Assembly: GCA_023425455.1 (NCBI GenBank) | Contig: JAFACP010000290.1 | Location: forward strand, 1-5,477 | Direction of reading: 5' to 3' | Origin: Pseudomonadota bacterium | GTDB taxonomy: Bacteria; Pseudomonadota; Gammaproteobacteria; Enterobacterales; Enterobacteriaceae | DNA: 5,477 nt | Shown: positions 1 to 5,477 of the stretch, piece after piece | Numbering within the stretch: position 1 is the stretch's first letter | How the letters are laid out: the number at the start of each line of letters is the position of its first letter | Program-made: the position numbers and the translations under genes | Notes under the pieces: generated by a model | Told to the model about the DNA's origin: nothing | Seen by the model: the letters and a program-made list of their open reading frames with translations, nothing else | The model's database searches: none

Positions 1-784
1 GCATATCATCATCCAGCGTGTAGGGTTTTCTGGCGCGTCGGATAACCGCCAACGAGAGCGCGGCGAAAAGCAGTACAATCAGGACAAGATGGAATTTCTG
101 CGTGAGCAGATAAGCACTTATCAGCGACGCATGCCGCAGGCTGACGCTCATCGCGAACGGATATTTGTCAGACATCACCCGCTGGAAGGCAACGGTTTTC
201 GATGCGGAGGAGTTCCACGCAAGGGCACCCTGCGCAGACAGATAGACATTTCCCACCGAAAATTGAATCACTGACCCCGACTTAGACAGCTGCTGCATGA
301 TCGTCTGGATATAGACGCCGTCTATCGCTGTCACCACAAACCGATCGTCGCGTGTTTTTTTCAGTAAAATAATCGGATGCCAGCTCTGGATGAGATTGCC
401 GGTGATCAGCGCCAGCTCTCCCCCCTGATAGTGCTGCTGCGGATCCTTGATATCCAACTCGCCAACCAACGAGTGGCAGGTGATGACGTCGCTTGCGCCG
501 GTCGAGATGGAGCGGATAAACGGTGTCGTGGTCACCAGCGTGCGGATCGCCGGAAGCTGCGCCTGGCATCCCCCGCTTAACGAGCTCTGCGCCAGGATTT
601 TTGTATTGGTTTCTTCCGCATAATCAATGACATTACCAATGATCTCGACAAGCTCGCTCGCCGTATGCTGATTCTTTATATTGGCATCACGGACAAACAG
701 AAAAAAGTCCAGCAGAATACAAACCGAGAACGTCAGAATCAGATAATAAATGGGTTTTAAAACCGTTCTTTTTTTTCTGTGCAT
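1..784 (-). CDS. CSS-motif EAL-type cyclic-di-GMP phosphodiesterase, N-terminal part (cut by window edge)
   Basis: Inner-membrane enzyme of the PdeB/PdeC/PdeN group, expected to hydrolyse cyclic-di-GMP through a cytoplasmic EAL domain. Only 261 N-terminal residues are in the window. The order is: a short basic start (HRKKR), membrane segment at about residues 11-31, periplasmic domain at about 32-225, second membrane segment at about 229-248, then a basic stretch (RRARK) and KPYTLDDDM, where proteins of this family enter the EAL domain. The periplasmic part has Cys73 and Cys103, and Cys103 lies in the sequence CHSL, matching the position of the family's CSS motif. In known members such a cysteine pair forms a DsbA-dependent disulfide that restrains activity. 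The start at 784 is the only ATG, GTG or TTG in this frame after the stop at 842-844; its ribosome binding site is weak. The EAL catalytic residues are outside the window, so activity cannot be judged. Family call fairly sure; exact paralogue unknown. Confidence 0.82.
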   Translation of the reverse strand, partial: MHRKKRTVLKPIYYLILTFSVCILLDFFLFVRDANIKNQHTASELVEIIGNVIDYAEETNTKILAQSSLSGGCQAQLPAIRTLVTTTPFIRSISTGASDVITCHSLVGELDIKDPQQHYQGGELALITGNLIQSWHPIILLKKTRDDRFVVTAIDGVYIQTIMQQLSKSGSVIQFSVGNVYLSAQGALAWNSSASKTVAFQRVMSDKYPFAMSVSLRHASLISAYLLTQKFHLVLIVLLFAALSLAVIRRARKPYTLDDDM

Positions 785-1171
785 AAGGAGAGACTCGCTC
801 AGTACCCGAAGGTTGCCTGCTGAAACGCATACTAAGTCTGACTATTTTTAGCCGAATCCACGGCTCAGGATTTGATCATAATCATCGAACACTACGAATA
901 AATCCAGTGAAAATGAAGCAGATACTGCATTGCTCTCTTTTATTCGTAAAAATAAATACAATTATATTTAGTGGTTATTTTTCATTTTTGAACTACGCAC
1001 AATATTGACCTCACCAGCAAAGCGTATCGCCTTAAACAATAAGCATAATAAAACGGGATCACCGCTAACCGTCATCCCGTTTTGCGCGGCGCGATAATGA
1101 TATCGCGATTATTGTGGCGTGTGTGCGGACAAACCCATTGCCTGTCGGCATAAATATCAACAATAAAAAGC
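785..1171. other. Intergenic gap upstream of the phosphodiesterase gene
   Basis: No gene seen. The part next to the phosphodiesterase start is AT-rich and must carry that gene's promoter. A TATGAT -10-like hexamer lies on the minus strand at 875-880, but no convincing -35 sits at the right distance, so I do not call a promoter. A small stem, AGCCG/CGGCT, at 850-865 has no T-tract on either side. The right part holds the terminator at 1044-1083 and a second small inverted repeat, CGCGAT/ATCGCG (1090-1095 and 1102-1107). Confidence 0.6.
1044..1083 (-). terminator. Rho-independent terminator behind the FadL-like remnant
   Basis: Perfect 10-bp inverted repeat: AAAACGGGAT at 1050-1059 and ATCCCGTTTT at 1074-1083, with a 14-nt loop. 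Read on the minus strand the stem is followed by TTTTATTATG, a typical U-rich tail, and it lies about 90 bp after the stop codon of the porin remnant at 1172. Read on the plus strand it also ends in TTTT, so it may work both ways, although no plus-strand gene ends just before it. It would keep transcripts from the right from running into the phosphodiesterase gene. Confidence 0.75.
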
Positions 1172-1405
1172 TCAAAAACGGTAGCCAAGGTTGGTCACGA
1201 AGAACCACATGTCCGGGTTATCGTAAGCGCCGCCAAACAGCGAGGAGTTCACTTTTGCAGATTCCATGGTCAGATATTCAACGGCGAGACCGATATTGCT
1301 GTTCGCCGTCATCTGGTACTGCGCCCCCGTCCCAAAGCGCCAAGCCGCACCGGAAGGCATAGTCAGGGAGGCGTTATCCTCATTCGTAGGACGACTCTTA
1401 ATGAA
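1172..1405 (-). pseudogene. 3' remnant of a FadL/OmpP1/TodX-like outer-membrane beta-barrel gene
   Basis: The minus-strand frame closed by the TGA at 1172-1174 encodes about 77 residues that look like the C-terminal end of a FadL-type porin. RPTNEDN is followed by a strand pattern (WRFGTGAQYQMT, then IGLAVEYL, then the closing strand MWFFVTNLGYRF). The final phenylalanine after alternating hydrophobic and aromatic residues is the usual insertion signal of outer-membrane barrels. FadL-family transporters are normally over 400 residues long with a signal peptide; here the frame is blocked by TGA at 1406-1408 and no front part exists to the right. A possible internal ATG at 1358-1360 would give 62 residues without a signal peptide and is unlikely to be a real start. 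The terminator downstream survives, which suggests deletion of the 5' part. Barrel C-terminus likely; precise family moderately sure. Confidence 0.66.
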
Positions 1406-1418
1406 TCACATTGATTCA
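1402..1418. promoter_or_regulatory. 17-bp perfect dyad, possible operator
   Basis: TGAATCA (1402-1408), spacer CAT, TGATTCA (1412-1418): a perfect 7-3-7 inverted repeat. A further TGAATCAC copy occurs at 1464-1471. Both lie in the 100 bp upstream of the plus-strand gene at 1504, so they could be a regulator binding site for it. I do not recognise the motif. The dyad also coincides with the point where the porin remnant's frame ends, so it could instead mark the deletion junction. Confidence 0.35.
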
Positions 1419-1503
1419 ATTACAGTTTTTTCCTAAAGCCTTGTCCGCTCTCCTGTGCCATGCTGAATCACGCTCATAACCGATAACGTTAAATGAGGAC
1501 ATT

Positions 1504-1860
1504 ATGAAAAAAACAATTATCGCACTCTCTGCCGTTCTGCTGGCCGCACCTGTTTTTGCCGCCACCACACATGCAACCGACGAGACCGTCGCCGCGGCCA
1601 ATGCCAACGCCAATGACGCGCAGCAAAAACTGCATGAGGCGCAGAACAAAGGCGAAGAGCTGAAGCTCAAACAAAAACACGCCGCTGAGGGCAAAATCGA
1701 CAACCTGAGCAGCAAGGTAAGCGAAGATTCGCAGAAAGCCTGGCATAAAACCGAGGAAGGTGCCGAGAAAGGCTGGGATGCGACCAAAGAGGGCGCGGAA
1801 AAAGGCTGGAATAAAACCAAACAGGGTGCCAGTGAACTCGAAAAGAAAGTCACTGAATAA
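1504..1860 (+). CDS. Exported small helical protein with tandem 11-residue (LEA-like) repeats
   Basis: 118 residues, not a gene I recognise. Residues 1-19 are a clear Sec signal peptide (MKK, hydrophobic core, PVFA then cleavage before Ala20), with no lipobox cysteine, so the mature protein of about 99 residues should be soluble in the periplasm or outside. It is very hydrophilic, rich in Ala, Lys, Glu, Gln and Asn, and has no cysteine. From residue 76 it is built of 11-residue units: 76-86, 87-97, 98-108 and a degenerate 109-118. The best two follow A-E-K-G-W-x-x-T-K-x-G. Such 11-mers are typical of LEA-like and apolipoprotein-like amphipathic helices, which suggests a stress or surface-binding role, but this is inference. 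The start is supported by TGAGGA five to six bases before ATG. It stands alone: a terminator follows 9 bp after the stop, and the neighbours are a remnant and a long gap. The front of the mature part (20-75) also looks helical. Confidence 0.85.
   Translation: MKKTIIALSAVLLAAPVFAATTHATDETVAAANANANDAQQKLHEAQNKGEELKLKQKHAAEGKIDNLSSKVSEDSQKAWHKTEEGAEKGWDATKEGAEKGWNKTKQGASELEKKVTE
1729..1857 (+). repeat. 33-bp imperfect tandem repeats inside the exported helical protein gene
   Basis: Units at 1729-1761, 1762-1794, 1795-1827 and a partial 1828-1857. Units two and three are clearly related in DNA as well as protein (both read Ala-Glu-Lys-Gly-Trp at the start and Thr-Lys at positions 8-9), while the outer ones are more diverged. 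Synonymous differences (for example GCC GAG AAA against GCG GAA AAA) show the duplication is not recent. Confidence 0.75.
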
Positions 1861-1869
1861 TCCTCTCCC

Positions 1870-1900
1870 GACAAGGCCGCCACGCGGCCTTGTCTGTTTA
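1870..1900 (+). terminator. Rho-independent terminator of the exported helical protein gene
   Basis: An 11-bp perfect stem: GACAAGGCCGC at 1870-1880 pairs with GCGGCCTTGTC at 1884-1894, with a 3-nt loop, followed by TGTTTA. It starts 9 bp after the TAA stop at 1858-1860. The U-tract is short, but the stem is long and GC-rich. A second small stem, CCCGC/GCGGG (1905-1916), follows without a T-tract. Confidence 0.8.
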
Positions 1901-2302
1901 TGCGCCCGCAGGCGGGAATTTACGGCTTACCTGCGAAGCTCACCACCATTAAAACGCGCTGTTTTTACCTTATTTCCCTTTTCGCTAATTCATGCTAAAC
2001 GCGCAGCAGAATAGTAATTACCTGGCGAAAATAATTTAACCTCACCTAAATATAATATATCCCTGCCAGGCATTTTATCATCACTTAAACACCACTTAAG
2101 CATGATTAAAGAAAAGCGTTTTAAATAAATAACCGTCATAAATATATTGTCCGCCACGCCGCCACATCACCCCCCGACGCGCCAGCGCACTACATTCTAA
2201 AAACACGCTTTTATTCAGCCAGTTAGAGAGATTCCTTACACACTCAGCCTGCGCTAGCCATCGTTAGCCCTGCTCTGTAAAGCGGGTTTACGCAACCCCG
2301 GT

Positions 2303-2331
2303 TTGCATATTCATATATTTATAGCTATATC
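2303..2331 (+). promoter_or_regulatory. Weak sigma-70 promoter candidate for the adhesin gene
   Basis: TTGCAT at 2303-2308, a 17-bp AT-rich spacer, then TATATC at 2326-2331. The match to TTGACA/TATAAT is only partial (3 of 6 and 4 of 6). A transcript from here would have a leader of about 250 nt. Another -10-like hexamer, TAGAAT, lies at 2417-2422 without a good -35, and TCGACA at 2382-2387 resembles a -35 without a good -10. Transcript ends are needed to choose. Confidence 0.22.
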
Positions 2332-2493
2332 ATTTTTAGGCCCGTTAAAAATAATATCGCCATTAATCACAAGGTTTAAATTCGACAAAAGAATAAAAAC
2401 TTTCTTTTTACGAAAATAGAATCACTTGCTGTTATCCCGCTTAATGCGGGTCGGCATCGGCCGCTCTGAAGAAAAGTTACGGCAAAAAGATTA

Positions 2494-2586
2494 ATGAGAA
2501 GCCACTTTGTCAGGGGTTCACGTTCCCCTCCGCATTGCGATGGCATGACCTTGCATGTCATCCACTGGACACGGCTGGAGTCATAA
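2494..2586 (+). CDS. Possible 30-codon leader ORF coupled to the adhesin gene
   Basis: ATG at 2494, stop TAA at 2584-2586, 4 nt before the adhesin ATG at 2591. The peptide begins MRSHFVRGSRSPPH and ends HWTRLES; it is basic at the front, and has no signal or membrane segment. The ribosome binding site is poor (only AAAAAGA about 4 bases upstream), and I know no homologue. The adhesin's own GGAG lies inside its last codons, so ribosomes finishing here would sit on the adhesin start: translational coupling is possible. It may equally be a chance ORF. Confidence 0.2.
   Translation: MRSHFVRGSRSPPHCDGMTLHVIHWTRLES
2512..2562 (+). promoter_or_regulatory. Two hairpins in the adhesin mRNA leader
   Basis: First stem: AGGGG (2512-2516) with CCCCT (2525-2529), 8-nt loop. 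Second stem: GATGGCATG (2539-2547) with CATGTCATC (2554-2562), 9 bp including one G-U pair, 6-nt loop ACCTTG. Neither is followed by a U-tract, so they are not terminators. They end 14 nt before the GGAG at 2577 and could affect mRNA stability or access of ribosomes or an RNA-binding protein such as CsrA; this is inference. Confidence 0.35.
2577..2580 (+). promoter_or_regulatory. Ribosome binding site that decides the adhesin start
   Basis: GGAG followed by 10 nt to ATG at 2591, slightly long spacing. An in-frame upstream ATG at 2555 would add 12 residues (MSSTGHGWSHNN), but it lies in the 3' arm of a hairpin and has no Shine-Dalgarno sequence. The next in-frame codon further up is the stop at 2546-2548. 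Family proteins also begin close to the VISKLIGV-type sequence, which favours 2591. Confidence 0.6.
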
Positions 2587-2590
2587 CAAT

Positions 2591-5477
2591 ATGAGCCAAA
2601 TATCGGTTATATCGAAACTTATCGGCGTGGAAACCACCACGGAAGGCACGCAGGTCACGCTGGGCCACTCCTCTATTGTTAAACTGCATGTCGGGCGAGC
2701 CGAGATCGCGCGCTACGCCCGCAGCGGTAACGACCTGATAGTCTCCCTGCACTCCGGTGAAACGATCACCCTGAAGAACTTCTATACCAGCGATGCCCTG
2801 GGCGCCAGCCATCTGGTGCTGGAAGAGAGCAACGGCGCACTATGGTGGATTGAGGATCCTGCTGCACTCACGCATTACCAGGCGCTTTCATCGCTTGAAC
2901 CCTTAATGGCAACATCCAGTGCTGATGCCATTGGTGCCGCGCTGCTGCCTGGGTTAGCAGGCGGCGCTGCACTCGCCGGAGGAGCCGCGTTTGCCTCGGA
3001 TGCAGGAACCTCTGATACTCCAGCCAGTGCAACCCCCGCCTCAGAGGATAACACCTCGCCCGATGCCCCAAACAATCTGCAATTCTCTTCCGACGGCAAG
3101 ACCGTTACCGGTTCTGCTGAAGCCAACAGTACCATCATACTGAAAGACGCCAGCGGCAATATGGTGGGTTCAGGACAAACGGGCAGCGACGGAAGATTCG
3201 CAATTGCTCTGACACCACCAATGACCAATGGCGAACAGGTTATCGCCACAGCAACGGACACCTCCGGCAACATCAGTCAGCCCGGTATGGTGACGGCACC
3301 AGACTTAACCGCGCCCGATGTGCCAACCATTTTAAACCTCAACGATGATATCGGGACAAAGACCGGCGCACTGCTCAACGGGCAACTGACGGATGATGCT
3401 CATCCAACCCTCAGCGGAACCGGCGAACCCGGAACAACGGTCACGCTGTACGACAACGGCAAGCCGATCGCCACTGCCGGGGTTGATGCAAATGGCAACT
3501 GGAGCATAACGCCAGCTCAGCCGCTGACCGAAGGTTCACACTCATTCTGCGTGCAGGAAACCGACGCCGCCGGCAACCAGAGCGGGATGTCGCAGACCAT
3601 CGATTTTATCGTTGATCTCACACCGCCGGAGATGCCCGTCATCAGCCTCAACCCGGAGGGAACCCGGATCAGCGGCACCGCAGAGCCTAACAGCACCATC
3701 ATCATCACCAACGATGCGGGTGAGCAGATCGGCAGTGACACGACCGATGGCAACGGCGAATTCATCATCACCCTCACCACTGCGCAATCCAACGGTCAGA
3801 TAATCTCGGTCGTGGCACGGGACGACGCCGGCAACACGAGTCCGGCGGCGACCGTCAGCGCACAAGACACCACGCCGCCCGCCGCACCCGCTGGGCTGCT
3901 GGTGGCCGACGATGGCCTCAGCGTCAGCGGCCACGCGGAGCCGAACAGTACGGTGACCATCAAAGGCGAAGACGGCAGCACGATAGGCCAGGCAAGCGCC
4001 GGCGCTGACGGCAGCTTTATCATCCCGATTAGCCCGGCCCAGCTGGATGGCGAAGTGCTGCAGGTTATCGCCACCGACGGCCAGGGCAATGTCAGCCCGC
4101 CCGGTTACGCCGACGCGCCGGACACCACCTCCCCGCTGGCACCGGATAATCTGCTGATTTCCGCCGACGGTACAACCGTCACCGGCACCGCAGAGCCCGG
4201 CAGCACGGTCACCATTCGTGACGGGGAGACGCTTGTCGGCCAGGACATCACCGACGATCAGGGCAATTTTAGCGTGACGCTCACGCCGCCAAAAACCAAT
4301 GGCGAATCCCTGACGGCCGAAGCAACCGACCCGGCAGGCAATACCGGTGCCACGGAGCCCTTTGATGCGCCGGACATCACGCCGCCCGCCGCGCCACTAA
4401 TCCTTGCCGTGGAAGATAACGCCCCCGGGATCACCGGCGTGATTGCCGAGGGCGGGCTGACCAACGATAGCACCCCCGTCATCAGCGGCAGCGGCGAAGC
4501 GGGCGCCCGGCTCTATATCTACAGCGGTGACGACCAAATCGGCACGCTGGTGATCCCGGAGACAGGAACGTGGACATTTACCCCGGATGTCCATCTGCGC
4601 GAAGGTGGCCATGTCCTGAGCGTGGCGGCGGTAGATGAGGCGGGAAATATCAGCGACCGCTCGAACAGCTGGAGTATTACCGTCGACAGCGTGGCGCCAG
4701 CCTCCCCGGTGATTACCCATCTGGTGGACGACGTGCCGGGGTTGACCGGTGCAGTCTATACCGCTGGCACCACCAACGACGATCGCCCGACCATCAACGG
4801 CACGGCGGAGCCCGGCTCGACGGTCACCCTGTTCCTGAACGGTGAAGAGATAGGCACGGCGGTGGCGGGCGACGGCGGCGCATGGAGCTTTACTCCGGAC
4901 AGCGCACTCGACGATGCCACCTATACGCTGACGGCGGTGACCACCGACAGCGCAGGCAACACCAGCAGCACGCCGGGCAGCTTTACCTTTACGCTTGACA
5001 CCACGCCGCCGGCCGCCGCCGCTATCACCGGCGCCAGCGACGATGTGGGTGATGTCACAGGCGCTCTCGCCAGCGGTGCAATCACGGACGACACCCTGCC
5101 GCTGTTAAGCGGCACCATGCCTGCAGGCGTGAGCGTGACCGTTTATGACGGAGACACCCTTCTCGGCACCGCCACGCCGGATGGCAGCGGGAACTGGAGC
5201 TTCACGCCAGCCACGCCGCTGACGGATGGTCTGCACACCCTGACGGTGCACGCAACGGACAGCGCCGGCAACAGCACGGTATCTGCGCCTTTCGAACTGA
5301 CTGTCGATACGACCGCGCCCGCCACGCCGGACTCGCCGGCGATCACCGTGAATCCGGACGGCGGCACCGCGCAGACGGTGCTCAATCCGGGGGAGACCAC
5401 CCGCGATACCACGCCAACCCTGAGCGGCACCGGCCCCCCCGGTGAGATTGTCACTATCTACGACGGCACGACAACGC
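2591..5477 (+). CDS. Giant BapA/SiiE-type Ig-repeat adhesin, N-terminal part (runs off window)
   Basis: Large surface protein for biofilm formation or cell adhesion, of the kind exported by a type I secretion system using a C-terminal signal, which lies outside the window. The frame is open for 962 codons up to the edge. There is no Sec signal peptide, as expected for type I substrates. Residues 1 to about 95 form a BapA-type N-terminal domain (VISKLIGVET, SIVKLHVGRAEIARYARSGNDLIVSLHSGE, then LVLEESNGALWWIEDP), closely similar in pattern to Salmonella BapA. Residues about 112-136 are a Gly/Ala-rich hydrophobic stretch, and 137-152 a Ser/Thr/Pro/Ala linker. From residue 153 come Ig-like repeats, each opening with D-x-x-x-P and each complete one carrying D-x-x-G-N near its end, positions suited to calcium binding between domains. 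There is one cysteine (Cys320). In Salmonella bapA is followed by type I secretion genes bapBCD; whether this holds here cannot be seen. Family call sure; orthology to bapA not proven. Confidence 0.93.
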   Translation, partial: MSQISVISKLIGVETTTEGTQVTLGHSSIVKLHVGRAEIARYARSGNDLIVSLHSGETITLKNFYTSDALGASHLVLEESNGALWWIEDPAALTHYQALSSLEPLMATSSADAIGAALLPGLAGGAALAGGAAFASDAGTSDTPASATPASEDNTSPDAPNNLQFSSDGKTVTGSAEANSTIILKDASGNMVGSGQTGSDGRFAIALTPPMTNGEQVIATATDTSGNISQPGMVTAPDLTAPDVPTILNLNDDIGTKTGALLNGQLTDDAHPTLSGTGEPGTTVTLYDNGKPIATAGVDANGNWSITPAQPLTEGSHSFCVQETDAAGNQSGMSQTIDFIVDLTPPEMPVISLNPEGTRISGTAEPNSTIIITNDAGEQIGSDTTDGNGEFIITLTTAQSNGQIISVVARDDAGNTSPAATVSAQDTTPPAAPAGLLVADDGLSVSGHAEPNSTVTIKGEDGSTIGQASAGADGSFIIPISPAQLDGEVLQVIATDGQGNVSPPGYADAPDTTSPLAPDNLLISADGTTVTGTAEPGSTVTIRDGETLVGQDITDDQGNFSVTLTPPKTNGESLTAEATDPAGNTGATEPFDAPDITPPAAPLILAVEDNAPGITGVIAEGGLTNDSTPVISGSGEAGARLYIYSGDDQIGTLVIPETGTWTFTPDVHLREGGHVLSVAAVDEAGNISDRSNSWSITVDSVAPASPVITHLVDDVPGLTGAVYTAGTTNDDRPTINGTAEPGSTVTLFLNGEEIGTAVAGDGGAWSFTPDSALDDATYTLTAVTTDSAGNTSSTPGSFTFTLDTTPPAAAAITGASDDVGDVTGALASGAITDDTLPLLSGTMPAGVSVTVYDGDTLLGTATPDGSGNWSFTPATPLTDGLHTLTVHATDSAGNSTVSAPFELTVDTTAPATPDSPAITVNPDGGTAQTVLNPGETTRDTTPTLSGTGPPGEIVTIYDGTTT
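3047..5477 (+). repeat. Tandem Ig-like domain repeats of two length classes in the adhesin
   Basis: Nine units delimited by the D-x-x-x-P start. Short class (84-85 residues): 3047-3301, 3614-3865, 3866-4120, 4121-4372. Long class (103-104 residues): 3302-3613, 4373-4684, 4685-4996, 4997-5305, and a partial long unit 5306-5477. The order is S-L-S-S-S-L-L-L-L. Long units have about 20 extra residues after the start, including a D-D...G and a T-N/D-D-x-x-P motif, and a Trp in G-x-W-[ST]-[IF]-T-P; short units have Phe there (for example GRFAIAL, GSFIIPI). All eight complete units hold D-x-x-G-N: residues 223, 325, 411, 496, 580, 682, 786 and 890 are the Asp positions. They resemble the bacterial Ig families of Big_6 and Ca_tandemer type. 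The DNA copies are diverged, not identical. Confidence 0.88.

Larger units (their letters stand above)
1895..2590. other. Long gap upstream of the giant adhesin gene, mostly AT-rich
   Basis: About 700 bp with no convincing conserved gene. Stretches such as 2025-2065, 2095-2150 and 2305-2425 are strongly AT-rich with many A/T runs, while 2151-2190 and 2430-2590 are GC-richer. This contrasts with the GC-rich adhesin gene and fits a long regulatory region of the kind H-NS and other nucleoid proteins bind; in Salmonella, bapA expression depends on CsgD, but I cannot identify a CsgD site here. A small stem, CCCGC/GCGGG (2436-2450), has no T-tract. The last 100 bp hold a possible leader ORF and two hairpins, listed separately. 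Confidence 0.55.

Noticed and set aside
89..580. Frames at 89-274, 377-580 (plus) and 282-569 (minus)
   Set aside because: All lie inside the phosphodiesterase gene in other frames, where the membrane segments and cysteine motif are coherent.
1114..1362. 82-codon plus-strand frame
   Set aside because: It runs antisense to the porin remnant, whose minus-strand frame shows a proper barrel C-terminus; the plus product is basic low-complexity.
1416..1883. 155-codon frame on the minus strand opposite the exported repeat protein gene
   Set aside because: The Ser/Leu/Phe/Cys-rich product is the complement of a Lys/Glu/Ala-rich helix gene, which has a signal peptide, a ribosome site and a terminator on the plus strand.
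1760..2014. 84-codon plus-strand frame overlapping the end of the exported repeat protein gene
   Set aside because: It is out of frame with the real gene, runs through its terminator, and has no ribosome site or recognisable product.
2436..2450. CCCGC-TTAAT-GCGGG hairpin as a terminator
   Set aside because: Only a 5-bp stem with no T-tract on either strand.
2376..2561. 61-codon minus-strand frame in the adhesin leader
   Set aside because: No family resemblance and no clear ribosome site, and it lies in an upstream region with stems and AT-rich DNA.
2924..3046. LapG-type di-alanine protease site in the adhesin N-terminus
   Set aside because: Ala-Ala pairs occur but not within a T/P-A-A-G motif, so no release site is called.
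2558..5454. Many open frames on the minus strand opposite the adhesin (for example 2875-3273, 3542-3934, 5143-5454)
   Set aside because: They are shadows of a GC-rich repeated gene in other frames; their products are low-complexity Val/Ser/Ala/Pro or Gly/Arg/Asp mixtures with no domains, and the plus-strand frame is clearly coding.
3047..5477. Repeated DNA as a CRISPR array
   Set aside because: The repeats are diverged, about 250-312 bp long and stay in one reading frame; they encode Ig-like domains.

Overview
The window looks like chromosomal DNA from an enterobacterium (Enterobacteriaceae, something like Enterobacter, Klebsiella or Citrobacter). This rests on the type of genes present (a CSS-motif cyclic-di-GMP phosphodiesterase, a BapA-type giant adhesin, a FadL-like porin remnant), the GC-rich codon use of the adhesin, and the AT-rich gaps between genes. 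The genus cannot be fixed from the sequence alone.

Layout from left to right. Positions 1-784, minus strand: the N-terminal 261 residues of a membrane-anchored CSS-motif EAL phosphodiesterase. The window edge cuts it just before the expected EAL domain. Positions 785-1171: a gap holding the upstream region of that gene and a strong minus-strand terminator. Positions 1172 to about 1405, minus strand: the last ~75 codons of a FadL/OmpP1-type outer-membrane beta-barrel gene, without its front, which is best read as a decayed remnant that kept its terminator. Positions 1504-1860, plus strand: a complete 118-residue exported, highly charged helical protein with tandem 11-residue repeats (LEA-like), followed by its own terminator. 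Positions 1895-2590: about 700 bp of mostly AT-rich DNA upstream of the adhesin, containing two small leader hairpins and a possible 30-codon leader ORF that ends 4 nt before the adhesin start. Positions 2591-5477, plus strand: the first 962 codons of a very large BapA/SiiE-type adhesin that runs off the right edge. It has a BapA-type N-terminal domain, a Gly/Ala-rich linker, then eight complete Ig-like repeats and part of a ninth.

Functionally this is a surface and biofilm locus. The adhesin is the kind of protein exported in one step by a type I secretion system; none is visible here, but its genes would be expected beyond the right edge, as in Salmonella bapABCD. The phosphodiesterase on the left would lower cyclic-di-GMP, the second messenger that promotes adhesin production in enterobacteria, so a regulatory link is plausible but is inferred only from proximity. 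I see no evidence of a wholly new system. The most unusual items are the 11-mer repeat protein, the structured leader with a possible coupled ORF in front of the adhesin, and the porin remnant.
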